From the NCBI GenBank assembly GCA_002483465.1, contig DLHX01000008.1:178531-242530 (forward strand): DNA of 64,000 nucleotides, given 5' to 3'. How positions within the stretch are numbered: position 1 is the first letter of the stretch; each line of letters begins with the position of its first letter. The DNA is from Micavibrio sp. UBA7657 (GTDB lineage Bacteria; Pseudomonadota; Alphaproteobacteria; Micavibrionales; Micavibrionaceae). Below are positions 50,355 through 58,707 of this stretch, piece by piece. The notes below the pieces were generated by a model, which was given only the letters and a program-made list of their open reading frames with translations, was not told where the DNA came from and ran no database searches. Both the position numbers and the translations under genes were made by a program.

Positions 50355-51503
50355 TTACGCGCTGAGCGGTCTGTGACCGGCTATATACAGGCCATAGCCC
50401 TCGAGGCCAACAACGTTTTTCGGATGATCGGTCAGCAGTGTCATGTTTGTGACACCCTGATCCAGCAAAATCTGTGCGCCGATGCCGTAATCCTTAATGA
50501 AAGAAGCGTGGGCGCCTTGCTTGCCGTCCTTATGAACCGCGAGGCGGTGCGACAGCGATTTCGGGTCCGCATCACGAAGAATAACAATAATCCCGCGCCC
50601 CTCTTTGCCGATAATTTCCATCGAACGCTTGAGCGCGGGATTTGGGTTACCCCCAAGGATATCCCCAATAAAGTCCACAGCATGCATCCGCACAAGCACT
50701 GGCTCGCTGGAATCCCCCGGGTTTTGTTTTATATTTCCTTTAGTCAGCGCGATATGCTCCGCATATTGCACCGTGCTTGCATAGAGATTGAACTTGAATT
50801 CCCCGCCGTAAGCACTTGTAAAATCACTCTCGTAAATTTTCTGAACCAGAGACTCGGTTCTGCGGCGGTAAGCAATCAGGTCGGCAATCGTCCCGATTTT
50901 CAATTTATGCTTCTGTGCGAAAGGAATGAGGTCCGGCAACCGCGCCATGCTTCCGTTCTTGTTCATGATCTCGCAAATTACCCCGGCCGGGCGCAAACCC
51001 GCTAACCTTGCCAGATCCACCGCCGCTTCCGTGTGACCCGCACGCACCAGCACGCCGCCATCCTTCGAGCGCAGCGGAAAAACATGCCCCGGCGTCGAGA
51101 TATCATCCGGCGTCGCCTTCGGGTTGATCGCCGCCTGGATGGTCTTCGCGCGGTCCTCGGCTGAAACGCCCGTATGCACGCCTTCCTTGGCTTCGATTGA
51201 AACCGTGAAGCGCGCCTGGTTGTCGGTGACATTCTGGCGCGGCTGCAGCGGCAGGCCAATCTGGTCCACCATCGCGCCTTCCATCGGCAGACACACAAAG
51301 CCGCCGCATTCCTGGATCATGAAATTGATCGCCTGCGGAGTCGCAAACTGCGCCGCAATGATGATGTCGCCCTCGTTCTCGCGGTTCTCGTCATCGACAA
51401 TGACAACCGCCTTGCCCGCACGGATATCGCCGATGATTTCTTCAATCGAGGAAAATGGGTTCGGCGTTGAACCCGGCCTTAGCATATTCAGAATATTGCT
51501 CAT
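50355..51503 (-). CDS. ribB: DHBP synthase with degenerate GTP cyclohydrolase II domain (RibBX type)
   Basis: The N-terminal half is an intact 3,4-dihydroxy-2-butanone 4-phosphate synthase, with VIVDDENRENEGDIIIAAQF, RAGHTEAAVDLARLAGL and CEIMNKNGSMAR. The C-terminal half follows the GTP cyclohydrolase II fold but lacks its three zinc cysteines: where active enzymes have ECLTGD and CDCG, it reads VRMHAVDFIGDILGGNPN. The second activity is thus probably absent. The start at 51503 (382 aa, MSNILNMLRPG) has GAGGAG upstream. It overlaps ribE by four bases. Confidence 0.92.
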   Translation of the reverse strand: MSNILNMLRPGSTPNPFSSIEEIIGDIRAGKAVVIVDDENRENEGDIIIAAQFATPQAINFMIQECGGFVCLPMEGAMVDQIGLPLQPRQNVTDNQARFTVSIEAKEGVHTGVSAEDRAKTIQAAINPKATPDDISTPGHVFPLRSKDGGVLVRAGHTEAAVDLARLAGLRPAGVICEIMNKNGSMARLPDLIPFAQKHKLKIGTIADLIAYRRRTESLVQKIYESDFTSAYGGEFKFNLYASTVQYAEHIALTKGNIKQNPGDSSEPVLVRMHAVDFIGDILGGNPNPALKRSMEIIGKEGRGIIVILRDADPKSLSHRLAVHKDGKQGAHASFIKDYGIGAQILLDQGVTNMTLLTDHPKNVVGLEGYGLYIAGHRPLSA

Positions 51504-52102
51504 GCCGCGCTCCTCTGGCTCATGCCGAGCGCCCGCGCCACATACCGCGCCAGCATATCGATCTCGATATTCAGTTTGTCGCCCGGCTTGCGCTCGCCGA
51601 GCGTCGTCACGCCCCACGTGAATGGAATGATATTTACGGTGAACACATTGCCGCGCACTTCATTCACCGTCAGGGAAACACCGTCCAGCGTCACCGATCC
51701 CTTTGGCGCGATAAACCCGGCCAGTTCGCCCGGCGCTTCAATCGACAGCACCATGGAATCTCCAGCCATTTTTATATCCCTGATAACCGCCTGCGCATCG
51801 ACATGGCCAAATACGAAATGACCGCCCAGTTCGTCGCCAAGCTTCAAAGACGGCTCAAGATTAATCCTCGTGCCGGTTATCCACAGGCCAATCCCGCTGC
51901 GGCTGAGGGTTTCACGTGATACATCCACAGCGAACCAGCCTGCGCCCTTTTGAACCACGGTAAGACACACACCCGAGCAGCAAATCGAAGCCCCGCGCGG
52001 CATGGCGCCCAGGTCCAGGTCCGTCTCAATCGTGATGCGCGTGTCGCCATCGCTCTCGATAGCCTTGACCGTGCCGATATGTTGGATAATGCCCGTGAAC
52101 AT
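51500..52102 (-). CDS. ribE: Riboflavin synthase alpha subunit
   Basis: Riboflavin synthase dismutates two lumazine molecules to riboflavin. The 200-residue protein has the two lumazine-binding repeats. The first begins MFTGIIQHIGTV with CCSGVCLTV and FAVDVSRETL. The second has GHFVFGHVDAQAVI and GSVTLDGVSLTVN. It is coupled to the following gene by an ATGA. The name ribC or ribE depends on the nomenclature used. Confidence 0.95.
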   Translation of the reverse strand: MFTGIIQHIGTVKAIESDGDTRITIETDLDLGAMPRGASICCSGVCLTVVQKGAGWFAVDVSRETLSRSGIGLWITGTRINLEPSLKLGDELGGHFVFGHVDAQAVIRDIKMAGDSMVLSIEAPGELAGFIAPKGSVTLDGVSLTVNEVRGNVFTVNIIPFTWGVTTLGERKPGDKLNIEIDMLARYVARALGMSQRSAA

Positions 52103-52110
52103 CTCTACCT

Positions 52111-52135
52111 CGTCATCCCGGCGAAAGCCGGGATC
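52111..52135. repeat. REP-like hairpin between ribD and ribE
   Basis: CGTCATCCCGGCGAAAGCCG plus GGATC, an intact family member. It sits in the 42-base gap between ribD and ribE, inside the operon. Confidence 0.85.
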
Positions 52136-52144
52136 TGCCTTGTT

Positions 52145-53200
52145 TTAGGCGCTACGCCCGTAAATTTCCAGCAAATCTTCGCCCAAGCCCTGCGTTTCCT
52201 CGAGTTTAAGCCCCAGTTTCGCCTGTATTTCAGGAAAATTCAGCGCCCTGCCCCTCGGCCACTGCTTTGCAGGGTTTTTATAAAGCAGGAACCGGTCGCC
52301 ATACCCGCAACGAACAAACTCCTGCAAAACCGTCCCGCCGCCTTCAAAAAACAGGCGCGTAATCCCTTCCTCTGCCAGTTTGGCCAGTACAGCCTTCAGA
52401 TCGTGACCGACATTAAACAACCGCGCCCCGCGCTTCTCATACTTCCGCCCGTCGCCCTCGCCATGAAAGATCCACACCGGCGCTTCATTTAGGGTGCGCA
52501 TCAATTGCGAGTCCAGAGGCGTTTCCAGTTTTCTATCCAGTATAATACGCGGAATTTTATGCGTGACGCCTTCAAGTCGCGTTGTAAGCAACGGATTATC
52601 ATTCTTAACTGTACCGACAGCAGTCAAAATCGCGTCATGCTGGCTCCGCATCAGGTGCACATGCCGGCGCGCCAGCTCACCCGTTATCCATTCACGTTTA
52701 CCGGACGGCGGCGCAATCATCCCATCGCCCGTCACCGCCATTTTCAGCGTCACCATCGGGCGGCTCTCTTTAAATCGCCAGAAAAATCCCTGGTTCAAAC
52801 CAATCGCTTCATTCTCAAGAACGCCGAGCATCACCTCGATGCCTGCGCCTTTCAGAATTTCGATGCCTTTGCCCAGAACCTGCGGGTTCGGGTCAATACA
52901 CGCCACCACCACGCGTCGAACACCCGCCTTCACCAGCGCCTCGGCGCAGGGCGGCGTCTTGCCGTGATGCCCGCACGGCTCCAACGTCACATAAACCGTC
53001 GAACCATTCGCCTCCGCCCCGGCCTGCTTCAACGCCATCGTTTCCGCATGCGGCCGTCCGCCATCGCCAGTCCACCCGCGCCCGACGACCACGCCCTTCT
53101 TCACGATCACGCAGCCGACAGCCGGATTCGGCGCCGTACGACCCAATCCGCGCCGGGCTACGCTCAAAGCCGTACGCATATGTTCGATATCGTCACTCAT
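52145..53200 (-). CDS. ribD: Bifunctional riboflavin deaminase-reductase RibD
   Basis: RibD deaminates and then reduces the pyrimidine intermediate of riboflavin synthesis. The deaminase domain shows HAETMALKQAG and TLEPCGHHGKTPPCAEAL, with the zinc-binding His and two Cys. The reductase domain runs from RPMVTLKMAVTGDGMIAPP to the C-terminus (351 aa in all). It lies between nrdR and ribE in the minus-strand operon. Confidence 0.95.
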   Translation of the reverse strand: MSDDIEHMRTALSVARRGLGRTAPNPAVGCVIVKKGVVVGRGWTGDGGRPHAETMALKQAGAEANGSTVYVTLEPCGHHGKTPPCAEALVKAGVRRVVVACIDPNPQVLGKGIEILKGAGIEVMLGVLENEAIGLNQGFFWRFKESRPMVTLKMAVTGDGMIAPPSGKREWITGELARRHVHLMRSQHDAILTAVGTVKNDNPLLTTRLEGVTHKIPRIILDRKLETPLDSQLMRTLNEAPVWIFHGEGDGRKYEKRGARLFNVGHDLKAVLAKLAEEGITRLFFEGGGTVLQEFVRCGYGDRFLLYKNPAKQWPRGRALNFPEIQAKLGLKLEETQGLGEDLLEIYGRSA

Positions 53201-53204
53201 GGAT

Positions 53205-53696
53205 TTAGCCTGCGCGTTTATTCCGCGCCTTACGATCAGATTCTTGCAAATCCTTCACGCTCTGCAGGAATTCATCGAAATCGCCGGGATTCCTGAAGTC
53301 CTTATAGACCGACGCATAACGGATATAACCGACGACATCGAGATCGATCAAAGCCTTCATCACCAATTCACCGACCTGCTTTGAACTGATCTCGGCCTCG
53401 CCTTGCGTCTCGAGCTGGCGAACAATTTCGTTGGCCGCTTTCTCGATATGTTCAAGTTGCGCCGGGCGCTTGCGGAGCGCCACCTGCATCGAGCGGATGA
53501 TCTTGTCGCGATCGAAAGGCTGCTTGCGGTTGCCGTTTTTGACGACCGTCATTTCGCGGAGCTGCACACGCTCGAACGTCGTGAAACGCTCCTCGCATTT
53601 GGGACAGGACCGGCGGCGGCGAATAGCGGAATTATCTTCCGTCGGCCGCGAATCCTTCACCTGCGTCTCTTCATCTCCACAAAACGGACAGCGCAA
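53205..53696 (-). CDS. nrdR: Ribonucleotide reductase repressor NrdR
   Basis: NrdR senses dATP and represses ribonucleotide reductase genes. The 163-residue protein has the zinc ribbon MRCPFCG and CPKCEERFTTFE and an ATP-cone (VVKNGNRKQPFDRDKIIRSM). The start codon is TTG at 53696, fixed by AAGGAG just upstream and by the CPFCG motif that must begin the protein. It follows glyA by nine bases. No NrdR box was searched for systematically. Confidence 0.96.
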   Translation of the reverse strand: MRCPFCGDEETQVKDSRPTEDNSAIRRRRSCPKCEERFTTFERVQLREMTVVKNGNRKQPFDRDKIIRSMQVALRKRPAQLEHIEKAANEIVRQLETQGEAEISSKQVGELVMKALIDLDVVGYIRYASVYKDFRNPGDFDEFLQSVKDLQESDRKARNKRAG

Positions 53697-53705
53697 TCGA
53701 TCTCC

Positions 53706-55022
53706 TTAAGGTGTCGTTACATCATAAATCGGGAAACGCCCGCACAGCGCCTTGACCTTCGCGCGCACGGCTTTTTCAACGGCCTGATTACCTTCCGGTC
53801 CGTTCTTGGCAACGCCATCCAGAACTTCGAGGATGTAACCGCCGATCTCTTTCCACTCCGCCGGACCGAACCCGCGCGTCGTACCCGCAGGCGTACCGAG
53901 GCGAATGCCCGACGTCACAAACGGCGATTCCGGGTCAAACGGCACCGCATTTTTGTTGCAGGTGATCCCCGAATGCTCCAGCGCCAGGTCAGCGACCTTG
54001 CCCGTAAGTTTCTTCGGACGCAGATCGACCAGAACAATATGGCTGTCCGTGCCACCGGTGACGATCTCAAGACCGCCCTTCACCAGCACATCAGCCAGGA
54101 TTTTCGCATTCTCAACCACGGCCTTCGCATAAACCTTGAAGCTCGGCTGCAACGCTTCACCAAACGCCACCGCTTTCGCCGCGATGACGTGCTCCAGCGG
54201 ACCGCCCTGCAATCCGGGGAACACGGCGGAATTGATCTTCTTCGCAATATCCTCGTCGTTCGTCAGCACGATTCCACCGCGCGGACCGCGCAGCGTCTTG
54301 TGCGTCGTCGTCGTCACCACATGTGCATGCGGCATCGGCGACGGGTACGACCCGCCCGCGATCAAACCCGCATAATGCGCCATGTCGACGAACAAAACCG
54401 CACCAACCGAATCCGCGATCTCGCGGAATTTTTTCCAGTCGATGACCCGCGGATAGGCCGAAGCACCCGCAATAATCATTTTCGGCTTGTGCTCGTTCGC
54501 GAGCTTCTGGATTTCATTGTAATCCAGCAACCCATCTTCCTTGCGCGTCTGGTATTGAATCGCCTTGAACCACTTCCCCGACTGGTTCGGCGCTGCGCCG
54601 TGCGTCAGGTGACCGCCGAACGCAAGGCTCATCCCGAGAATCGTATCATTGGGCTGCAGCAGAGCCATGAACACAGCTTGGTTCGCCTGTGCGCCCGAAT
54701 GCGGCTGCACATTGCAGAACTTCGCGCCGAAAATCTTGCAGGCGCGGTCGATCGCCAGTTGCTCCGTGATGTCGACGAATTCGCAGCCCTGATAGTAACG
54801 CTTGCCCGGATATCCTTCCGCGTATTTGTTGGTCAGCACCGACCCCTGCGCCTCAATCACGGCGCGGCTCGCGATATTTTCAGATGCAATCAATTCAATC
54901 TGGTCCTGCTGACGGTGCAGTTCCTGCTCCATGGCCTTGAACACTTCCGGGTCGCCCGCAGCGAGATTCGCTGTAAAAAATCCGTCCTCGGTATATTCAT
55001 TTTTCTTCTGTGCCATGCCCAT
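53706..55022 (-). CDS. glyA: Serine hydroxymethyltransferase
   Basis: GlyA interconverts serine and glycine with tetrahydrofolate and supplies one-carbon units. The 438-residue protein has the PLP lysine in VTTTTHKTLRGPRGG and the family's IELIASENIASRAV, YYQGCEFVD and LSFGGHLTHG-type segments. The first ATG at 55022 follows AGGGA at good spacing. It lies between rpiB and nrdR; the order rpiB-glyA-nrdR is conserved. Confidence 0.98.
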   Translation of the reverse strand: MGMAQKKNEYTEDGFFTANLAAGDPEVFKAMEQELHRQQDQIELIASENIASRAVIEAQGSVLTNKYAEGYPGKRYYQGCEFVDITEQLAIDRACKIFGAKFCNVQPHSGAQANQAVFMALLQPNDTILGMSLAFGGHLTHGAAPNQSGKWFKAIQYQTRKEDGLLDYNEIQKLANEHKPKMIIAGASAYPRVIDWKKFREIADSVGAVLFVDMAHYAGLIAGGSYPSPMPHAHVVTTTTHKTLRGPRGGIVLTNDEDIAKKINSAVFPGLQGGPLEHVIAAKAVAFGEALQPSFKVYAKAVVENAKILADVLVKGGLEIVTGGTDSHIVLVDLRPKKLTGKVADLALEHSGITCNKNAVPFDPESPFVTSGIRLGTPAGTTRGFGPAEWKEIGGYILEVLDGVAKNGPEGNQAVEKAVRAKVKALCGRFPIYDVTTP

Positions 55023-55044
55023 TGCTTTCCCTTTCTTAATCTTT

Positions 55045-55070
55045 CGTCATCCCGGCGAAAGCCGGGATCT
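55045..55070. repeat. REP-like hairpin between rpiB and glyA
   Basis: CGTCATCCCGGCGAAAGCCG plus GGATCT, intact. It occupies most of the 57-base gap between the rpiB stop and the glyA start. Confidence 0.85.
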
Positions 55071-55079
55071 GGTTAGAAT

Positions 55080-55520
55080 TTAACAACAACTATTCAATTT
55101 CTCGACGCGCCGCGCGTGACGCCCGCCTTCGAATTCCGTTTTGAAAAATACATTCACGATATCCAGCGCGGTTTTCTCATCCACGAGCCGCGCCCCCAAC
55201 GCCAGAACATTGGCGTCGTTATGCTGGCGCGCCAGCTTCGCCATCTCGGTATTCATGCACAGAGCCGCGCGCACCGCCGGATTTCTGTTGGCCGCAATCG
55301 AAATCCCGATGCCAGAACCGCAGATCACAATCCCCTGCTCGGCATTGCCTTCTTCCAGCGCCTTGCCGACGGCATAGCCGAAATCGGGGTAATCGACGGA
55401 ATCCAAATTATTGGCACCAAGGTCCAGCACATTGTCAGCGCCGAGGTGCCGCACCACCGCCTGCTTCAGCTCAAACCCGGCATGGTCACTGGCGATAGCG
55501 ATTTTGGTTTTGTTGCTCAA
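55080..55520 (-). CDS. rpiB: Ribose-5-phosphate isomerase B
   Basis: RpiB interconverts ribose 5-phosphate and ribulose 5-phosphate in the pentose phosphate pathway. The 146-residue protein has IASDHAGFELKQAVVRHL, the catalytic Cys in VICGSGIGISIAANR, and MNTEMAKLARQHNDANVLALG. The start is TTG at 55520 after GAGGGG. The protein ends in Cys-Cys, which I do not recall as a family feature. Confidence 0.95.
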   Translation of the reverse strand: MSNKTKIAIASDHAGFELKQAVVRHLGADNVLDLGANNLDSVDYPDFGYAVGKALEEGNAEQGIVICGSGIGISIAANRNPAVRAALCMNTEMAKLARQHNDANVLALGARLVDEKTALDIVNVFFKTEFEGGRHARRVEKLNSCC

Positions 55521-55596
55521 TCTGGCCCCTCAGAATCTTGAAGAGCACAATATATAGTGTTTTTCACTGTAATAAATCCAGCAAAAAGCCGAAAAA

Positions 55597-55797
55597 TTAG
55601 CCAATCAGGCCTTTCTTTTTAAGGACATATTCCAGCCGCTTGATCGCGTTGTATTTCAGCGTCTCTTTCCCTGCATTGGCAGGGCCTTGAATCGAAATCT
55701 CGGTCAGGCTCTGGCTATCGATCGCCGAAACTTTCACCAGGCTCCCGACCGACATGAACTCAATGATGATTTCCCGCCCCTGCAGAACGTCTTTCAT
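55597..55797 (-). CDS. Small conserved protein (DUF6898-like)
   Basis: A 66-residue protein with VKVSAIDSQSLTEISIQGPA and RLEYVLKKKG, close to a short protein conserved in alphaproteobacteria and named DUF6898 in recent annotation; function unknown. It starts with ATG and has no signal or membrane segment. It lies upstream of rpiB with 76 bases between and is divergent from gcdH across 37 bases. Confidence 0.7.
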   Translation of the reverse strand: MKDVLQGREIIIEFMSVGSLVKVSAIDSQSLTEISIQGPANAGKETLKYNAIKRLEYVLKKKGLIG

Positions 55798-55834
55798 ACT
55801 GTTATCCTGCTGAAAAACATGGTGTAATACAACA

Positions 55835-57010
55835 ATGAATCACCGCCCCGACTTCAACTGGCAAGACCCCCTCCTCCTTGACGAACTCTTCACCGACGAG
55901 GAACGCGCGGTTCAGCAAACCGCCCGTGATTACGCACAGGAAAAACTCCTGCCGCGCATCGTAGAGGCCAACCGCCACGAAAAATTCGATCCAAAAATCA
56001 TGCGCGAAATGGGCGCGCTCGGCCTGCTCGGCCCGATGATCGAGGGCTATGGCTGCGCCGGAACCTCCTACACCGCCGCCGGGCTCATCGCTAGAGAGAT
56101 GGAGCGCGTCGATTCCGCGTACCGCTCCTGCTATTCGGTTCAATCCTCGCTCGTCATGCTACCGATTTATCTCTTCGGCACCGACGCACAGAAGAAAAAA
56201 TACCTGCCGAAATTGGCCTCTGGCGAATTTATCGGATGTTTTGGTTTAACTGAACCCGATGGCGGGTCTGACCCGTCCGCAATGCGCACCCGCGCCAAAA
56301 AGAGCGGCAAAGGCTGGAGCATCTCTGGCTCAAAACAATGGATCACCAATTCTCCCATCGCCGATGTCTTCGTAGTCTGGGCAAAAGACGACGATAACGA
56401 AATCGCCGGGTTCATTTTAGACAAAGGCATGAAAGGCCTCACCGCGCCGAAGATCGAGGGCAAATTTTCCCTCCGCGCGTCCGTCACCGGCGGCATCGCC
56501 ATGGATGGCGTCGAGGTTTCCGCCGAAAACAAACTCGAAGTCAAAGGCCTTAAAGGTCCGATGCAGTGCCTCAACTCCGCCCGCTACGGCATCGCCTGGG
56601 GCGCCATGGGTGCAGCGGAAAATTGCTGGCACATCGCCCGCGATTACGTTCTCGAACGTCAGCTTTTCGGCAAACCGCTCGCCGCCCAGCAACTCATCCA
56701 GAAAAAACTTGCCGACATGCAGACTGAAATCACGCTCGGCCTCGCCGCGTGTCACCGCCTTGGCCGCCTGCGCGATGAAAACCGCGCCGCGCCCGAAGCC
56801 ATCTCGCTTTTAAAGCGCAATAATTGCGGCAAGGCGCTCGACATCGCCCGTCTCGCCCGCGACATGCTGGGCGGCAATGGAATCTCCGACGAATACCATG
56901 TCATCCGCCATGTCATGAATCTCGAGGCCGTGAATACCTACGAAGGCACGCATGACATCCACGCGCTCATCCTCGGAAAAGCGCAGACGGGTATTCAGGC
57001 TTTCGGGTAA
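55835..57010 (+). CDS. gcdH: Glutaryl-CoA dehydrogenase
   Basis: A flavin acyl-CoA dehydrogenase that oxidises and decarboxylates glutaryl-CoA to crotonyl-CoA in lysine and tryptophan breakdown. The 391-residue protein has FGLTEPDGGSDPSAMRT, GSKQWITNSPIADVFVVWAK and the C-terminal NTYEGTHDIHALILG with the catalytic Glu. The opening FNWQDPLLLDELFTDEE and the GCDH-type YEGTHD are typical. It converges with the MarR gene. Confidence 0.93.
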   Translation: MNHRPDFNWQDPLLLDELFTDEERAVQQTARDYAQEKLLPRIVEANRHEKFDPKIMREMGALGLLGPMIEGYGCAGTSYTAAGLIAREMERVDSAYRSCYSVQSSLVMLPIYLFGTDAQKKKYLPKLASGEFIGCFGLTEPDGGSDPSAMRTRAKKSGKGWSISGSKQWITNSPIADVFVVWAKDDDNEIAGFILDKGMKGLTAPKIEGKFSLRASVTGGIAMDGVEVSAENKLEVKGLKGPMQCLNSARYGIAWGAMGAAENCWHIARDYVLERQLFGKPLAAQQLIQKKLADMQTEITLGLAACHRLGRLRDENRAAPEAISLLKRNNCGKALDIARLARDMLGGNGISDEYHVIRHVMNLEAVNTYEGTHDIHALILGKAQTGIQAFG

Positions 57011-57015
57011 ATTGA

Positions 57016-57537
57016 TTAGTAACCGCCACCGGAGAAATTGGCTTGCGAAGCCCAAAATCTTTCGACCATCTTCAGCGTATCATTCAGGCCGTTCAGCTTC
57101 GCATCATTAATCTCCGTTCCCGCAATCGCCTTTTCATGGCGGCGGAACATATCGGAAATCGCATCACGAAGTGAAACGCCCTTCGGAGACAACTTGACGC
57201 GGATCGAGCGCTTGTCATGCACGGAACGCTCCTGCACGAGATAGCCGTTCTCCACCATCTTCTTAACGTTGTAGGAAACGTTGGAGCCAAGGTAATAACC
57301 GCGGATCGTCAGTTCCCCGACCGTCATTTCATCGGTCCCGATATTGTAAAGGATCATGCTCTGGACGTTGTTGATGTCCTGGATTCCCTTTTTATCGAGC
57401 TCGACCTTCAGCACATCAAGAAAATGACGGTGCAGGCGTTCGATAAGCTGGATGGCTTCGTAATAAGGCGTACTGGTCACGGGATCGCTCCGGAGTGCTT
57501 TGTTGTCAGAAGGAAGAGTCGAATGATGCTGTTTCAA
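57016..57537 (-). CDS. MarR-family transcriptional regulator (LdtR-like)
   Basis: A 173-residue winged-helix regulator. The DNA-binding part is MTVGELTIRGYYLGSNVSYN with VKKMVENGYLVQERSVHDKR as the wing. It resembles the LdtR-type regulators found near hemB in Rhizobiales, where members control cell-wall transpeptidases; that link is from family memory. It lies downstream of the HIBYL-CoA hydrolase gene on the same strand and converges with gcdH, with five bases between their stops. Confidence 0.85.
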   Translation of the reverse strand: MKQHHSTLPSDNKALRSDPVTSTPYYEAIQLIERLHRHFLDVLKVELDKKGIQDINNVQSMILYNIGTDEMTVGELTIRGYYLGSNVSYNVKKMVENGYLVQERSVHDKRSIRVKLSPKGVSLRDAISDMFRRHEKAIAGTEINDAKLNGLNDTLKMVERFWASQANFSGGGY

Positions 57538-57603
57538 AGGTAAAACCTCTGGCTCTTATAATAATGAAGATAAAGAGGTTATCAAAGCCTTAATTATCGG
57601 CCT

Positions 57604-58686
57604 TTAGCGTGCAAAAAGCCTTACATCCCCCAGATTATGGCCAGTCGGGGCGAAATGCGCCTCGACAACCTCGCTGTTCACACCGTCAAAACCCGCAGGA
57701 TCCCAGCGCGGCTTGCGATCCTTGTCGATCACCGCCGCACGAATGCCCTCATAAAAATCACCGCGCTCCAGGAAGCGCTGCGCGAGGATAAAATCATTCG
57801 CAATCACTTCATCGAAACTCTTTCCTTCCGCACGGCGCAGATGCTCCGCCGTCACCATCACGCTGGTCGGCGAGCGCGATTCGATCAAACCCAGAGTTTC
57901 CAGCGCGAAGGGTGAGGTGTCCTCCGCTAGACTCCGGAGAATTTTTTCCAGCGTCGGGTAATTAAAATTCCGCTCGATGCGCTCGGCGTTCTTCGCGAAA
58001 GCACCCTCGCCTGCTTTGTCTTCATGAAATCCTGCGATCGTATTCCTGACATCGCCGCCAGACGCCAGCGCCGCAATCAATTCCTCTTTTTGATTCGACG
58101 GCACGAAATACTCCGCGAGCTTCGCCTGCAATACATCCGCCGCCCCAATCTGCGCCGCCGTTAACGCTAAATATTTCCCGAGATTCTGCGGCGCGCGCAG
58201 CAAATGAAACACCGCACCCACATCCGGGAAAAACCCGATCCCCGTCTCCGGCATCGCGAACAAGGTTTTTTCGCTCACGATTCTGTGCGCGCAATTCCCG
58301 CCAACCCCATATCCCCCGCCCATGACGATGCCATCCATGAACGCAACCGTCGGCTTCGGGTAATGAAAAATCTGGCGGTTCAAACTATATTCCTCGGCGA
58401 AGAACATCGCCGAAACCGGCTGGCTGATATTGCCCCTGCGATAGGCCATCCCGGCGCGGTGAAACGCTTTGACATCTCCCCCTGCGCAAAACGCCCGCTC
58501 GCCCGCGCCCGTAAACAAAACAGCTCGAACATCCGGATTTTTCTCCCATTGCCGCAGCGTCCCGCAAATCTGCCGGATCATCTCCAGCGTCAGCGCATTC
58601 AACGCTTTCGGGCGATTCAGGGTAATATGCCCCAGCGAGCCCCTGATTTCGGTCAGCACTTCATCTTTGGAAAAATCTTGATTCAT
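57604..58686 (-). CDS. 3-hydroxyisobutyryl-CoA hydrolase
   Basis: A 360-residue crotonase-fold enzyme of the HIBYL-CoA hydrolase type, which acts in valine breakdown. The enolase-fold signatures are AVLFTGAGERAFCAGGDVKA and VAFMDGIVMGGGYGVGGNC; the family's MPETGIGFFPDVGA follows. The long C-terminal part separates it from enoyl-CoA hydratases. Its start is only 21 bases from that of hemB, in the opposite direction, and has no visible ribosome-binding site. Confidence 0.9.
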   Translation of the reverse strand: MNQDFSKDEVLTEIRGSLGHITLNRPKALNALTLEMIRQICGTLRQWEKNPDVRAVLFTGAGERAFCAGGDVKAFHRAGMAYRRGNISQPVSAMFFAEEYSLNRQIFHYPKPTVAFMDGIVMGGGYGVGGNCAHRIVSEKTLFAMPETGIGFFPDVGAVFHLLRAPQNLGKYLALTAAQIGAADVLQAKLAEYFVPSNQKEELIAALASGGDVRNTIAGFHEDKAGEGAFAKNAERIERNFNYPTLEKILRSLAEDTSPFALETLGLIESRSPTSVMVTAEHLRRAEGKSFDEVIANDFILAQRFLERGDFYEGIRAAVIDKDRKPRWDPAGFDGVNSEVVEAHFAPTGHNLGDVRLFAR

Positions 58687-58707
58687 TATGATAAACGGGT
58701 TTTAAGT

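Noticed and set aside
53403..55076. A 557-residue open frame on the plus strand opposite glyA and nrdR
   Set aside because: Arg/His-rich translation typical of an antisense shadow, crossing several genuine genes.
49400..55600. A possible FMN riboswitch for the rib genes
   Set aside because: No RFN element was found; the genes are packed with gaps of nine bases or REP-like repeats, leaving no room for one upstream of ribD.
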